Of a stretch of DNA of 22,317 nucleotides, positions 15,491 through 22,162 are shown one piece after another. The notes below the pieces were generated by a model that was not told where the DNA came from, made no database searches, and saw only the letters and a list, made by a program, of their open reading frames with translations. The stretch covers positions 1-22,317 of the forward strand of contig NZ_CAJLNI010000016.1 of NCBI RefSeq assembly GCF_905207935.1. The letters are read 5' to 3'. This DNA is from an uncultured Haemophilus sp. (lineage in GTDB: Bacteria; Pseudomonadota; Gammaproteobacteria; Enterobacterales; Pasteurellaceae). How positions within the stretch are numbered: the first letter of the stretch is position 1; each line of letters opens with the position of its first letter. A program made the position numbers and the translations under genes.

Positions 15491-16159
15491 CTATCTTATT
15501 AAAAACTCACTATTTACACTTAAATAGCTAATATTATAAGATCTCATCCATTTAATTATGCTCTTCTTTCCTGGAAATAATATTTTATACCACTTATTGC
15601 TTTTAGAATCCTTTTTAACATCAAGTATCAATACCTTATCCCCTTTAACCAAATACATATCAGTCTTATTATAGTTTTCATTATACAAATAAGATTTTTT
15701 ATTAACATATCCAAGAGAAAACATTCTATTTCCATTATCAGAAATATCTGTAGAAATATTTCGTCTAAAACTTACAAGATTGTCGATTATAAACTCATCA
15801 ACTTCTGATGGCCCACCACCCAAATAATAATATTCATACTTATCCAAGAGTAGATTATCATCTATCAATTTATAGGTATATATATTAGAAACACCATCAA
15901 ATCCACACTCTATAGATATTTTATCTTTTGATATAGGGATAATGCTAAACTCTCCACATTCATTATTATCTTTTATGCGTAGAGTATCATAATAATTATT
16001 ACCTAATTTTAATTCACATTGATAGTCCATAGAGTCAGATTGATCACAAGAAACTTTAGCTTCCATATCACTACTAAACTTTTGTAAACCATTCATGCTT
16101 GATGTAGCCTCAGCATAATAAGATATCAACAAAGTAATAATAAAAATAAATTTAATCAT
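15491..16159 (-). CDS. Exported SH3-like putative immunity protein (222 aa)
   Basis: The frame is open to a Met at 16216, but I choose the Met at 16159: it gives a clean signal peptide (MIKFIFIITLLISYYAEA) and GAAGG lies 5 bases upstream. The first 18 codons of the longer frame overlap a different frame encoding an effector tail. The mature protein is mostly beta, with several cysteines (CDQSDSMDYQCEL). It ends in an SH3-like domain (about 155-205: KKSYLYNENYNKTDMYLVKG, then DKVLILDVKK and NKWYKI) clearly related to the last 60 residues of the two genes upstream. Unlike those, it has a different C-terminal end after GKK. Probable periplasmic immunity protein by context. Confidence 0.72.
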   Translation of the reverse strand: MIKFIFIITLLISYYAEATSSMNGLQKFSSDMEAKVSCDQSDSMDYQCELKLGNNYYDTLRIKDNNECGEFSIIPISKDKISIECGFDGVSNIYTYKLIDDNLLLDKYEYYYLGGGPSEVDEFIIDNLVSFRRNISTDISDNGNRMFSLGYVNKKSYLYNENYNKTDMYLVKGDKVLILDVKKDSKSNKWYKILFPGKKSIIKWMRSYNISYLSVNSEFLIR

Positions 16160-16313
16160 CATAACCTTCAAATTTCTTTTGTAGACCTTTGCCATATTTT
16201 GTGTTTTTAATACCACTAGTAGAGAATTTATACTCTCCTATAGGCTTAGATAAATTCAAATTAGGACATTCTTGTATATTATTATCTCTAATAAGCGACT
16301 TAACCCTATTATG
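16152..16313 (-). pseudogene. 53-codon effector C-terminal tail overlapping the immunity gene
   Basis: The stretch is open from a stop at 16314 to TAA at 16152, without ATG. It encodes NRVKSLIRDNNIQECPNLNL, SKPIGEYKFSTSGIKNTKYG and KGLQKKFEGYDD, which has normal protein composition. Its TAA overlaps the immunity start as ATGATTAA, the same 8-base geometry as the chaperone/lipase junction. I infer it is the last part of a toxin whose 5' portion was lost when another effector replaced it. The toxin family is unknown. Confidence 0.6.
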
Positions 16314-16323
16314 TTAGTAAAAA

Positions 16324-16353
16324 ATTAACCGCACGTTGAAAAGTGCGGTTAAT
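16324..16353. terminator. Paired-USS hairpin after the 258-aa immunity gene
   Basis: Perfect 11-base arms ATTAACCGCAC and GTGCGGTTAAT around an 8-base loop, followed on the minus strand by TTTTTTA. An exact USS lies at 16341-16349. It separates the 258-aa immunity gene from the following effector tail. Confidence 0.75.
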
Positions 16354-16431
16354 AAATTTTTAATCTAGATCGACAGAATCGGCTTTGATCCACATGTTGA
16401 TTTCTTTTTTTCCTTTGTAATTTATAAGGTA
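16341..16431 (-). repeat. Direct repeat copy 1: USS plus SH3-domain gene end
   Basis: About 90 bases, from the USS through the stop and last 20-odd codons of the 258-aa gene, match 17697-17780 almost base for base. Shared elements include GATCGACAGAATC and TTTCTTTTTTTCCTTTGTAA. The genes are far more diverged upstream of this. Confidence 0.75.
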
Positions 16432-17136
16432 CCATTTTTCATCTCTTAAAGATCTCACATCATTAATTATGACTTGCTCCCCTTTAATCAAATACATTTT
16501 ACTTATACTATTAGGAGATGTATATAAATAGCTTCTTTTATTAACAAATCCAATCTCCTTGCATGAGGATGAATTAATACTCTCATTTAAATATTCACAC
16601 TTCATATATTTTTCACTCAACAGCCCACCATCGGAAGAAATATCATAATTAATAATCAATATACTTTTATTATCGTATGTACTTAAAAAAACATTCTTAT
16701 CATAAGCCTTAATATTTAGAACCAAATTATTGTTTTTATTAAAAAATTTATAATCTTCAAATCCATACTTGGATTCAATACCATACATAAATTCTTCACT
16801 AACACCCTCTAATTTTATACCATTATGAAAATTTAAAAAATAACCATAATACCTATCATACCCTGGAGAATAATTAACTTTCTCTATCTTTAATATCTTT
16901 CCATTTAATTTTCTAAAAATATAACTCAATTCAGTTTTAGTAGATGAAGCATTATATGAATTTGATATGATAAGAACATCTCTATTATCCAATAACATAC
17001 TACCTAATTCATCATTAATTAAGATAGTTTTAACTTTATTACCATCATTATAAATATTATTATCTTTTACATAATATTCAGAAAAAGCAAATTGAGGAAT
17101 AAACAATAGCAAAATAAATAATCTTTTTATAACCAT
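16360..17136 (-). CDS. Exported SH3-like putative immunity protein (258 aa)
   Basis: I choose the ATG at 17136 over a GTG at 17145 because GAGGAG lies 8 bases before it. It has a signal peptide (VIKRLFILLLFIPQFAFS, then EYY). The middle is beta-rich and unrecognised (repeated S/N/Y-rich strands). The last 60 residues form an SH3-like domain: NKRSYLYTSPNSISKMYLIK, GEQVIINDV, EKWYLINYKGKKEINMWIKA, DSVDLD. This tail is nearly identical to that of the 250-aa gene upstream while the rest is diverged, so a domain swap or gene conversion is likely. It overlaps the GH19-like muramidase scrap by 10 bases. That makes it the probable cognate immunity of the lost muramidase. Confidence 0.75.
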   Translation of the reverse strand: MVIKRLFILLLFIPQFAFSEYYVKDNNIYNDGNKVKTILINDELGSMLLDNRDVLIISNSYNASSTKTELSYIFRKLNGKILKIEKVNYSPGYDRYYGYFLNFHNGIKLEGVSEEFMYGIESKYGFEDYKFFNKNNNLVLNIKAYDKNVFLSTYDNKSILIINYDISSDGGLLSEKYMKCEYLNESINSSSCKEIGFVNKRSYLYTSPNSISKMYLIKGEQVIINDVRSLRDEKWYLINYKGKKEINMWIKADSVDLD

Positions 17137-17658
17137 CTTAAACACTCCTCTAATTTAGATGCATATCCAGCTATGCTATCAGCCTTATCCATACCGTTAA
17201 TAACCCTTCTGGCATTCAGGTAGTCAGCACTATCTTCTGAAATATAACTTGATATTTTTTTCGTCGTAAACATTCCTGTTTCCATTCCATATATCATTAT
17301 TTTAGTTGCATTCTTTTGATCTAAAGCTAATTCTGGATTATTAACAAGATCTTTTTTTAGGTATTCCCCTGATTTCTTTATAATTTTTCTTCCATGTAGT
17401 AATAGTACCTCGCCGCTTTCACCTATTTGGTTATACTCACCCACTAAGCCAGCTCTTACCCCAATCGTCACTCCGTTTTTCAACTCTATACGTAGATTAA
17501 GCGGATGATTTTGCGCATCTCAAATAACAATCTTATTATCTGACTTTGGTACTCACCACAATCTCTTCTATTCCACTTTTGTAATCGCTCAATTTTACCG
17601 TATGACGATAATTAGGATTTAAAAATGTGTAATCTTGCAAGGTTTGCCGGGATAATTG
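17127..17658 (-). pseudogene. Decayed effector: M23-like linker pieces joined to a GH19-like muramidase tail
   Basis: The 5' part (17658 to about 17452) is a broken copy of effector residues about 138-190. It holds YRHTVKLSDYKSGIEEIV, then a small deletion shifts the frame, then DNKIVI-stop-DAQNHPLNLRIELKNGVT. A deletion of about 80 residues joins IGVR to GLVGEYNQIGESGE (effector 273-286). The last 118 codons (17127-17483) remain open. After GESGE comes a new sequence with GRKIIKKSGEYL, DLVNNPELAL, IMIYGMETGMFT and DYLNARRVINGMDKA, the pattern of the C-terminal half of GH19-type lysozymes. It is too short to be active and lacks the catalytic glutamates of the fold's first half. Confidence 0.75.
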
Positions 17659-17681
17659 CTAGCTTTTAAAAGAACAAAAAA

Positions 17682-17707
17682 TAACCGCACCTTACAAAGT
17701 GCGGTTA
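17682..17707. terminator. Paired-USS hairpin after the 250-aa immunity gene
   Basis: Perfect 9-base arms TAACCGCAC and GTGCGGTTA around an 8-base loop; exact USS at 17697-17705. A T-rich run follows on the minus strand (TTTTTTGTTC). It lies just after the 250-aa gene. Confidence 0.7.
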
Positions 17708-17780
17708 ATAAATCATTTAATTTAGATCGACAGAATCAGCTTTAATCCACATATTGATTTCTTTTTTTCCTTTGTAATTA
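17697..17780 (-). repeat. Direct repeat copy 2: USS plus SH3-domain gene end
   Basis: Partner of the repeat at 16341-16431, covering the USS, the stop and the last codons of the 250-aa gene. Recombination between the two copies would delete or exchange exactly one toxin-scrap/immunity unit. Confidence 0.75.
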
Positions 17781-18469
17781 ATGAAATACCAACTCTGTCC
17801 ATCAAGAGAACTTTTTTCATCTAAAATATTAACTTTATCACCTTTAACTAAATACATATTACTTCTTTTATTTAAATCGTAATAAAGATATGACTTTTCT
17901 CTTATACTTGGCAATATTTCATTCTGATTGTAGTAAATACCCACCGAACTCACCTTTCCATTTGATGAATATAACTTTCTAAGCTCATAATTATTTCTAA
18001 TAATATATTTTTCCTCACATAAATACCCAGTTGATTGAAAACAATATATTTTCTCTTTTATAGAGTATCCATCCTTGTAGTATATTTTTATTTTTTTATT
18101 ATCCAGAAACTCATAACTTTTCACTTCTGGAAATAAAGGATGCATTTCTAATTTATCACATTTTAATTTCAATACTGCATACTCAACATCATGAGAAGGA
18201 TCATTATCAACTCTTAAAATAATTTCTTTCTCTCCATCAAAATCTAAGTCAGAATATTCTACATTATTTATATTATGATCTACTTCAAGAGCTTCATAGA
18301 AAAATAATACTTTATCATTATGATAAATTTTAAATTTAGAAAAATCACCATCAGAAGTAGAGTTATCATCTAGACGAACAGATATATCATTAATAGTAAA
18401 ACAACTCTTTGCCTGAATGAAAAATGGATAAGAAATCAATATAACACCTAATAATATATTTTTTATCAT
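17717..18469 (-). CDS. Exported lysozyme-inhibitor-like (XAC2610-like plus SH3) putative immunity protein
   Basis: A 250-aa protein with a signal peptide (residues 1-20, ending FFIQA). Residues about 65-145 contain a calcium-loop-like motif DLDFDGEKE (74-82) between beta strands, then AVLKLKCDKLEMHPLFPEV. This order resembles XAC2610-type lysozyme inhibitors, known partners of GH19 lysozyme effectors; I give that family moderate trust. Residues 190-250 are an SH3-like domain (EKSYLYYDLNKRSNMYLVKG ... KGKKEINMWIKADSVDLN). Its ATG follows the stop of the broken LprI-like gene by one base (TAATATG), which indicates former translational coupling. Role inferred: periplasmic immunity to a peptidoglycan-cleaving effector. 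Confidence 0.74.
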   Translation of the reverse strand: MIKNILLGVILISYPFFIQAKSCFTINDISVRLDDNSTSDGDFSKFKIYHNDKVLFFYEALEVDHNINNVEYSDLDFDGEKEIILRVDNDPSHDVEYAVLKLKCDKLEMHPLFPEVKSYEFLDNKKIKIYYKDGYSIKEKIYCFQSTGYLCEEKYIIRNNYELRKLYSSNGKVSSVGIYYNQNEILPSIREKSYLYYDLNKRSNMYLVKGDKVNILDEKSSLDGQSWYFINYKGKKEINMWIKADSVDLN

Positions 18470-18470
18470 A

Positions 18471-18818
18471 TTACTTTATATCATTAATCATCTTATTAAT
18501 ATTTTTTATTCTTGTATTATAATAATCTTCTAAACACTCATAATAAACAACTATATACCCATCCCCTTGAGTAAAAGACATTGGCTAGTTCATAAACTTA
18601 CAGTCTTCTTTTATAAATTTATTCCATAAAATCTGAGATTCTTTAAAAGAATCTACTACAAGCTTATTTTTATCCACTTTAACTAACTCTTGGAATGATT
18701 TATTTAACTCTTTCTTATATTCTTCAATATTATTTTTATGACATTCTATATCATCACAGTTTTTATTAGCTGCAGTTAATAAAATTATAGAACAAAGGGA
18801 TATTAAAAATTTTTTCAT
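18471..18818 (-). pseudogene. LprI-like lysozyme inhibitor gene split by an amber codon
   Basis: The first 77 codons (18818-18585) encode a signal peptide (KKFLISLCSIILLTAA) and the start of an LprI/DUF1311-like domain: two early cysteines, YKKELNKSFQELVKVDKN, then FKESQILWNKFIKEDC. TAG at 18585-18587 interrupts it. The same frame then continues 37 codons with GDGYIVVYYECLEDYYNTRI and KNINKMIND to a TAA. This is just the ending expected for the family (Cys, then Thr-x-Arg-Ile), so one nonsense change probably inactivated a gene of about 115 codons. AGGAGA gives a good ribosome site. The truncated 77-aa product loses the last conserved cysteine and is probably non-functional. Confidence 0.75.
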
Positions 18819-18840
18819 AAATTCTCCTAATTATATAATT

Positions 18841-18924
18841 CTTCTTCACGGTCTGTTTCGACACATCCGCTAACGGCAGCGTGACCTCAACTTGAGTTTC
18901 TGATAATTCAAATGCTTCGTCGTT
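18841..18924 (-). pseudogene. Remnant of a second effector copy (linker region)
   Basis: The minus strand encodes NDEAFELSETQVEVTLPLAD and VSKQTVKK, matching residues 337-364 of the intact effector (NDEAVALEKSKVEIMVPLAD, VAKKTVKK). A TAG precedes it in frame, and the sequence runs straight into the ribosome site of the LprI-like gene. So everything of this effector but one linker is gone, including its toxin domain. Nothing further is recognisable at 18925-18993. Confidence 0.75.
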
Positions 18925-18993
18925 CTAATCTCTATCTGCTTATCTAAATAGATAGATTTATATTTAAAAAGTTTTCAGTCTATGAAATCAATA

Positions 18994-19054
18994 AAAAAGC
19001 GCGGTCTATTTTCACATTATTTTATAAACACTGAAAAAATTAACCGCACTTTTT
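18994..19054. terminator. Paired-USS inverted repeat after the LprI-like immunity gene
   Basis: AAAAAGCGCGGT (18994-19005) and ACCGCACTTTTT (19043-19054, exact USS 19043-19051) match at 11 of 12 positions. The 37-base loop is longer than in the other pairs, so terminator strength is doubtful. Confidence 0.5.
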
Positions 19055-19076
19055 ATAAAATACCATTTAAATAAGA

Positions 19077-19757
19077 CTAATTTGTTGGTTTTTGACAATT
19101 CAATTGGGCTACCTTATCATCATGATTAAATCGATATTTTTCTTCAAATTTTCCATTTTTACTAGGTTGAGCAATCACAAATTGATCACCATCGTTATAC
19201 CATATGCTCTTAATATCTTTATGACTTAACACAACTGCATCACAAGATTTCCCTAAGTAAATAACAGTATCTAAGGCATCAACCACAACACCATTATCAT
19301 TTAATTTACTTGATATAACTTCATCTATCAAAATAGGATCATAATATTCTCCGTTACCAAAAGAATTCCAGGTCTCTACTTTAGTAATGTAACACAACTT
19401 ACGCAAAGCCACATCCTTATTTTTTTCCTGTCTAACTATACTATTAAGTCGATCTCTAAAATCATTATTATAAGTAGAATAATCTTCTACAGGCGTATGT
19501 GTTGCATTTTCATAAGCATATATAAAACCGATAGATAAAAGCAACATTGCATTCTTTAATTTAGGATCACTACAAACTAAATCACTTAGTTCAGATTTAA
19601 CTTTACAATTCACCATATTTGGTACATCTGAGTAAAAATCTCCTTTAGATGGCAATCCTGCTAATACTCTTTTATATTCTTCATCAGAGATACAAGAAGC
19701 ACTAGCAATTGTAGAACCAGCCAATAGTAAAGATAAAAAAAATATATTCTTAAGCAT
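19077..19757 (-). CDS. Exported LprI-like putative immunity protein for the lysozyme effector
   Basis: A 226-aa protein with a signal peptide (1-20, MLKNIFFLSLLLAGSTIASA), so periplasmic. Residues about 51-122 resemble the LprI/DUF1311 lysozyme-inhibitor pattern: CKVKSELSDLVCSDPKLKNA, then helices with AYENA, then DFRDRLNSIVRQEKNKDVAL and RKLC. The C-terminal half, about 123-226, is mostly beta and not recognised. It starts 8 bases after the effector stop, with an AGGAAA ribosome site, the standard place for the cognate immunity protein. An inhibitor fold matched to a lysozyme-like toxin makes the assignment coherent. Direct evidence of binding is lacking. Confidence 0.75.
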   Translation of the reverse strand: MLKNIFFLSLLLAGSTIASASCISDEEYKRVLAGLPSKGDFYSDVPNMVNCKVKSELSDLVCSDPKLKNAMLLLSIGFIYAYENATHTPVEDYSTYNNDFRDRLNSIVRQEKNKDVALRKLCYITKVETWNSFGNGEYYDPILIDEVISSKLNDNGVVVDALDTVIYLGKSCDAVVLSHKDIKSIWYNDGDQFVIAQPSKNGKFEEKYRFNHDDKVAQLNCQKPTN

Positions 19758-19765
19758 GTATTTTC

Positions 19766-22126
19766 CTATTTGTTTAAAATTGATAATGTAACTTCTCTAA
19801 CTAAACTATAACCACCAAAATTATCAATTATTTTTTTAGTTTCTTTTAACGCATTAATTGTTACATCAGCAGAATAATGGGCATTATTCATACCATCCCC
19901 AGCATAATAACTCATATATCCATTAGAAATAAATTTACCTTTATAAGTTGATTTATTTTTAGGTACTGCCGCTGAAGCCCACTCTTTTGATACTGCATAG
20001 GCTGCCTCTTCTACTGTTGTTTTATCCATAAAATATAAAGATATTTCCTCTTGTTTATCCTCCCAAAAATATAGAGGCGTTAATTGCTGAAATTCACGGT
20101 TAAATAGTTGTTCAGATTCATTAACATTACGATAATTTGATAACCATTTCATAAAACACTTATCACCTTTACGCTTTCCAAAAATAGTACTAGGTATCAT
20201 CTGAAAAATACCAATAGCAAATAAATGTTTTCTATTTGGTCCTATCTCTGTTGTTTGTGCTTTCCTAATATCTGCAATCGTCATTTTTTCCAAATGATAC
20301 TGTGCCGTAGGCTCAAAATGGCTTTCATAAACTCTATTTCTGTTTTTTTCATCCCAACCGGTTATATTATAGGCATTAAAAGAACCCTTAGATTCTTTTG
20401 AAACAATCAATTTAACTAACGGTGTTTCAAACCAATCAAACTCTCCAACGGAAACAGCCAACCACCCAATCATCCCCAACGGATGCAGATAATACGCCTG
20501 CTTATCCGTATTAAATCCGTCCACATCTAACTTTATCGATAAGTCAGCTATCCGTTTTTCTATTCTCTTCGCAATCTCTTCTTTTCCATTTGCACGGAAA
20601 ACACCACAAGTTTGATTAAAATCTGCCGCCCTCGTTTTCTTCCATTCGCTATCATGTTTGACAACAATTCCCGTCAACCTTCTTTGTTGCACGGGGGTTA
20701 ATAATAAGTCCTTGAGCTTCCCAGCCTCAAATACCACGGGCTTGTTTTTATCCTTATCTAAACTAAGTTCGTTCAGAATGGACTTAAACACCGGGTCCAA
20801 TTCATTTTTCTGCTCAGTCGTTAAATCACCTTTCGGGTCTATGTTTTGATGAAGAGGATGTTTGAATATACAAAGTCCATTTCCAGATTGATTAAAAATA
20901 TTCACACCTGGGAACAATAAACCATGTGTTAAATGGCTACTATCCACATAAATTCCGCCCTCTTTATTCTTGTGTGGCAAGCTATACAGATAAGGTTGTA
21001 CATTGTAATAATCCTTGCCCGTCTTATCCGTTTTCTTCTTCACTGTTTTTTTTGCCACATCAGCTAACGGCACCATGATTTCAACTTTGCTTTTCTCCAG
21101 TGCCACCGCTTCATCATTCGCTATGCTATAAAGCTGACTACCTCGTGCGACATACAAAAAGTTATCTTTTATCCCTTTCTTTTCTTTGTCCTGCTTATAA
21201 GCTGCTTCCGCCTTCGCTTTAAATTGCTCAATGTTGTCATAGGTAAATACTTCAAGGTGTAACAGCTTCTCGCCGCTTTCACCTATTTGGTTATATTCAC
21301 CCATTAAGCCGAGCTCTTCCCCTGCTTTAACTGCAATCGCTTTGTTTAGTTTAACTTCAACATCAGCTTGCGTATCAATCTTATGCTTGCTTAGAAGAGG
21401 AAGACCTTTGATTTGCTCACTTTGCATCTCTTCATAAGACTGGTGAAAAATGCGCCAATGCTCACCAGTCTTAGGTTTATGCTCAATCGTTTTATTACCC
21501 TGTGTTTCTCTATACCACAGTAATTCATCAAACTGTTCTTGCCCCTTCGTATTTCGTCTGACACCAATCGTCACGCCATTCTTCAACTCCACACGTGGAT
21601 TAAGAGGCTGATTTTTTGCATCTCGGATAACTATTTTATTATCTGACGACTTGGTAATGCCTACAATCTCTTCTATTCCACTTTTGTAATCACTCAATTT
21701 CGCTGTATGACGATAAAGCGAATAAAATGTCAGCACATTATCTTTCGGATAGGCTACTTCATGCTTCAGTAAAAAAAAGCCCGTAGAATATACCGCACTT
21801 GCTTTTGATGATTCAGATTTGGCATCGGTTTTATATTCTCTATCCACTTTATAAGCTATCAGTTTGCCATCGGCTATCGCACAAATCTTGTTATTCTCAA
21901 ATTCACTGCTTGGAAATTTTGATGCCCGTAAATGAATGCCTTGATGCCAAAGACCGCTATTATTAAATAAAAAGCGAGCACTTTCATCTCCTGCAAGATG
22001 ATTAAAGTATTGCTGAGAGAGATTCGTGGTATTACTTCTCGGTTTAAGTGGATAAGCGACATTAGGTATTTTCGGACTTTCGACTTTTGTGCTTTCCGGC
22101 ATCGTTTTCTTCTTTTGTTCTGGCAT
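19766..22126 (-). CDS. T6SS peptidoglycan-hydrolase effector: M23-like N-domain, lysozyme-like C-domain
   Basis: A 786-aa protein starting 36 bases after the vgrG stop, with an AAGGAAG ribosome site and no signal peptide. Residues about 55-295 look like an M23 (lysostaphin) fold: GLWHQGIHLRA, AIADGKLIAY, FYSLYRH and KLLHLEVF. Two usual zinc ligands are changed (HxxxD reads H61-QGI-H65; HxH reads L288-L289-H290), so it may be structural or only bind peptidoglycan. A linker follows (about 320-540). YYLHPLGMIGWL (546-557) opens a lysozyme-like domain with the candidate catalytic Glu578 in SKESKGSFNAYN, the SLT-like AIGIFQMIPST (637-647), and a C-terminal EWAS ... GYMSYYAGDGMNNA region. It should be carried by the VgrG spike into a rival's periplasm to cut glycan strands; the domain parentage is by eye. 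Confidence 0.8.
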   Translation of the reverse strand: MPEQKKKTMPESTKVESPKIPNVAYPLKPRSNTTNLSQQYFNHLAGDESARFLFNNSGLWHQGIHLRASKFPSSEFENNKICAIADGKLIAYKVDREYKTDAKSESSKASAVYSTGFFLLKHEVAYPKDNVLTFYSLYRHTAKLSDYKSGIEEIVGITKSSDNKIVIRDAKNQPLNPRVELKNGVTIGVRRNTKGQEQFDELLWYRETQGNKTIEHKPKTGEHWRIFHQSYEEMQSEQIKGLPLLSKHKIDTQADVEVKLNKAIAVKAGEELGLMGEYNQIGESGEKLLHLEVFTYDNIEQFKAKAEAAYKQDKEKKGIKDNFLYVARGSQLYSIANDEAVALEKSKVEIMVPLADVAKKTVKKKTDKTGKDYYNVQPYLYSLPHKNKEGGIYVDSSHLTHGLLFPGVNIFNQSGNGLCIFKHPLHQNIDPKGDLTTEQKNELDPVFKSILNELSLDKDKNKPVVFEAGKLKDLLLTPVQQRRLTGIVVKHDSEWKKTRAADFNQTCGVFRANGKEEIAKRIEKRIADLSIKLDVDGFNTDKQAYYLHPLGMIGWLAVSVGEFDWFETPLVKLIVSKESKGSFNAYNITGWDEKNRNRVYESHFEPTAQYHLEKMTIADIRKAQTTEIGPNRKHLFAIGIFQMIPSTIFGKRKGDKCFMKWLSNYRNVNESEQLFNREFQQLTPLYFWEDKQEEISLYFMDKTTVEEAAYAVSKEWASAAVPKNKSTYKGKFISNGYMSYYAGDGMNNAHYSADVTINALKETKKIIDNFGGYSLVREVTLSILNK
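21792..21800 (-). repeat. USS inside the hydrolase effector
   Basis: Exact core AAGTGCGGT, minus strand, spanning codons for about Ala109-Val112 of the effector. It is a single copy without an inverted partner, in the conserved N-terminal domain that recurs in the decayed copies. Confidence 0.85.
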
Positions 22127-22162
22127 AATTAAAACTTCCTTTATTCTTCTTATTGTAATGAA

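Noticed and set aside
16160..16216. Longer N-terminus for the 222-aa immunity protein
   Set aside because: The extra residues precede the signal peptide, and the DNA there makes better sense as the effector tail in another frame.
14432..18024. USS inverted pairs read as insertion-sequence ends or a CRISPR array
   Set aside because: There is no transposase, the arms are only the 9-base uptake signal with AT flanks, spacing is irregular, and the intervening DNA is genes rather than spacers.
18585..18587. Amber codon as a programmed recoding (pyrrolysine or readthrough) site
   Set aside because: Pasteurellaceae are not known to use pyrrolysine and no recoding signal is visible; a nonsense mutation is simpler.
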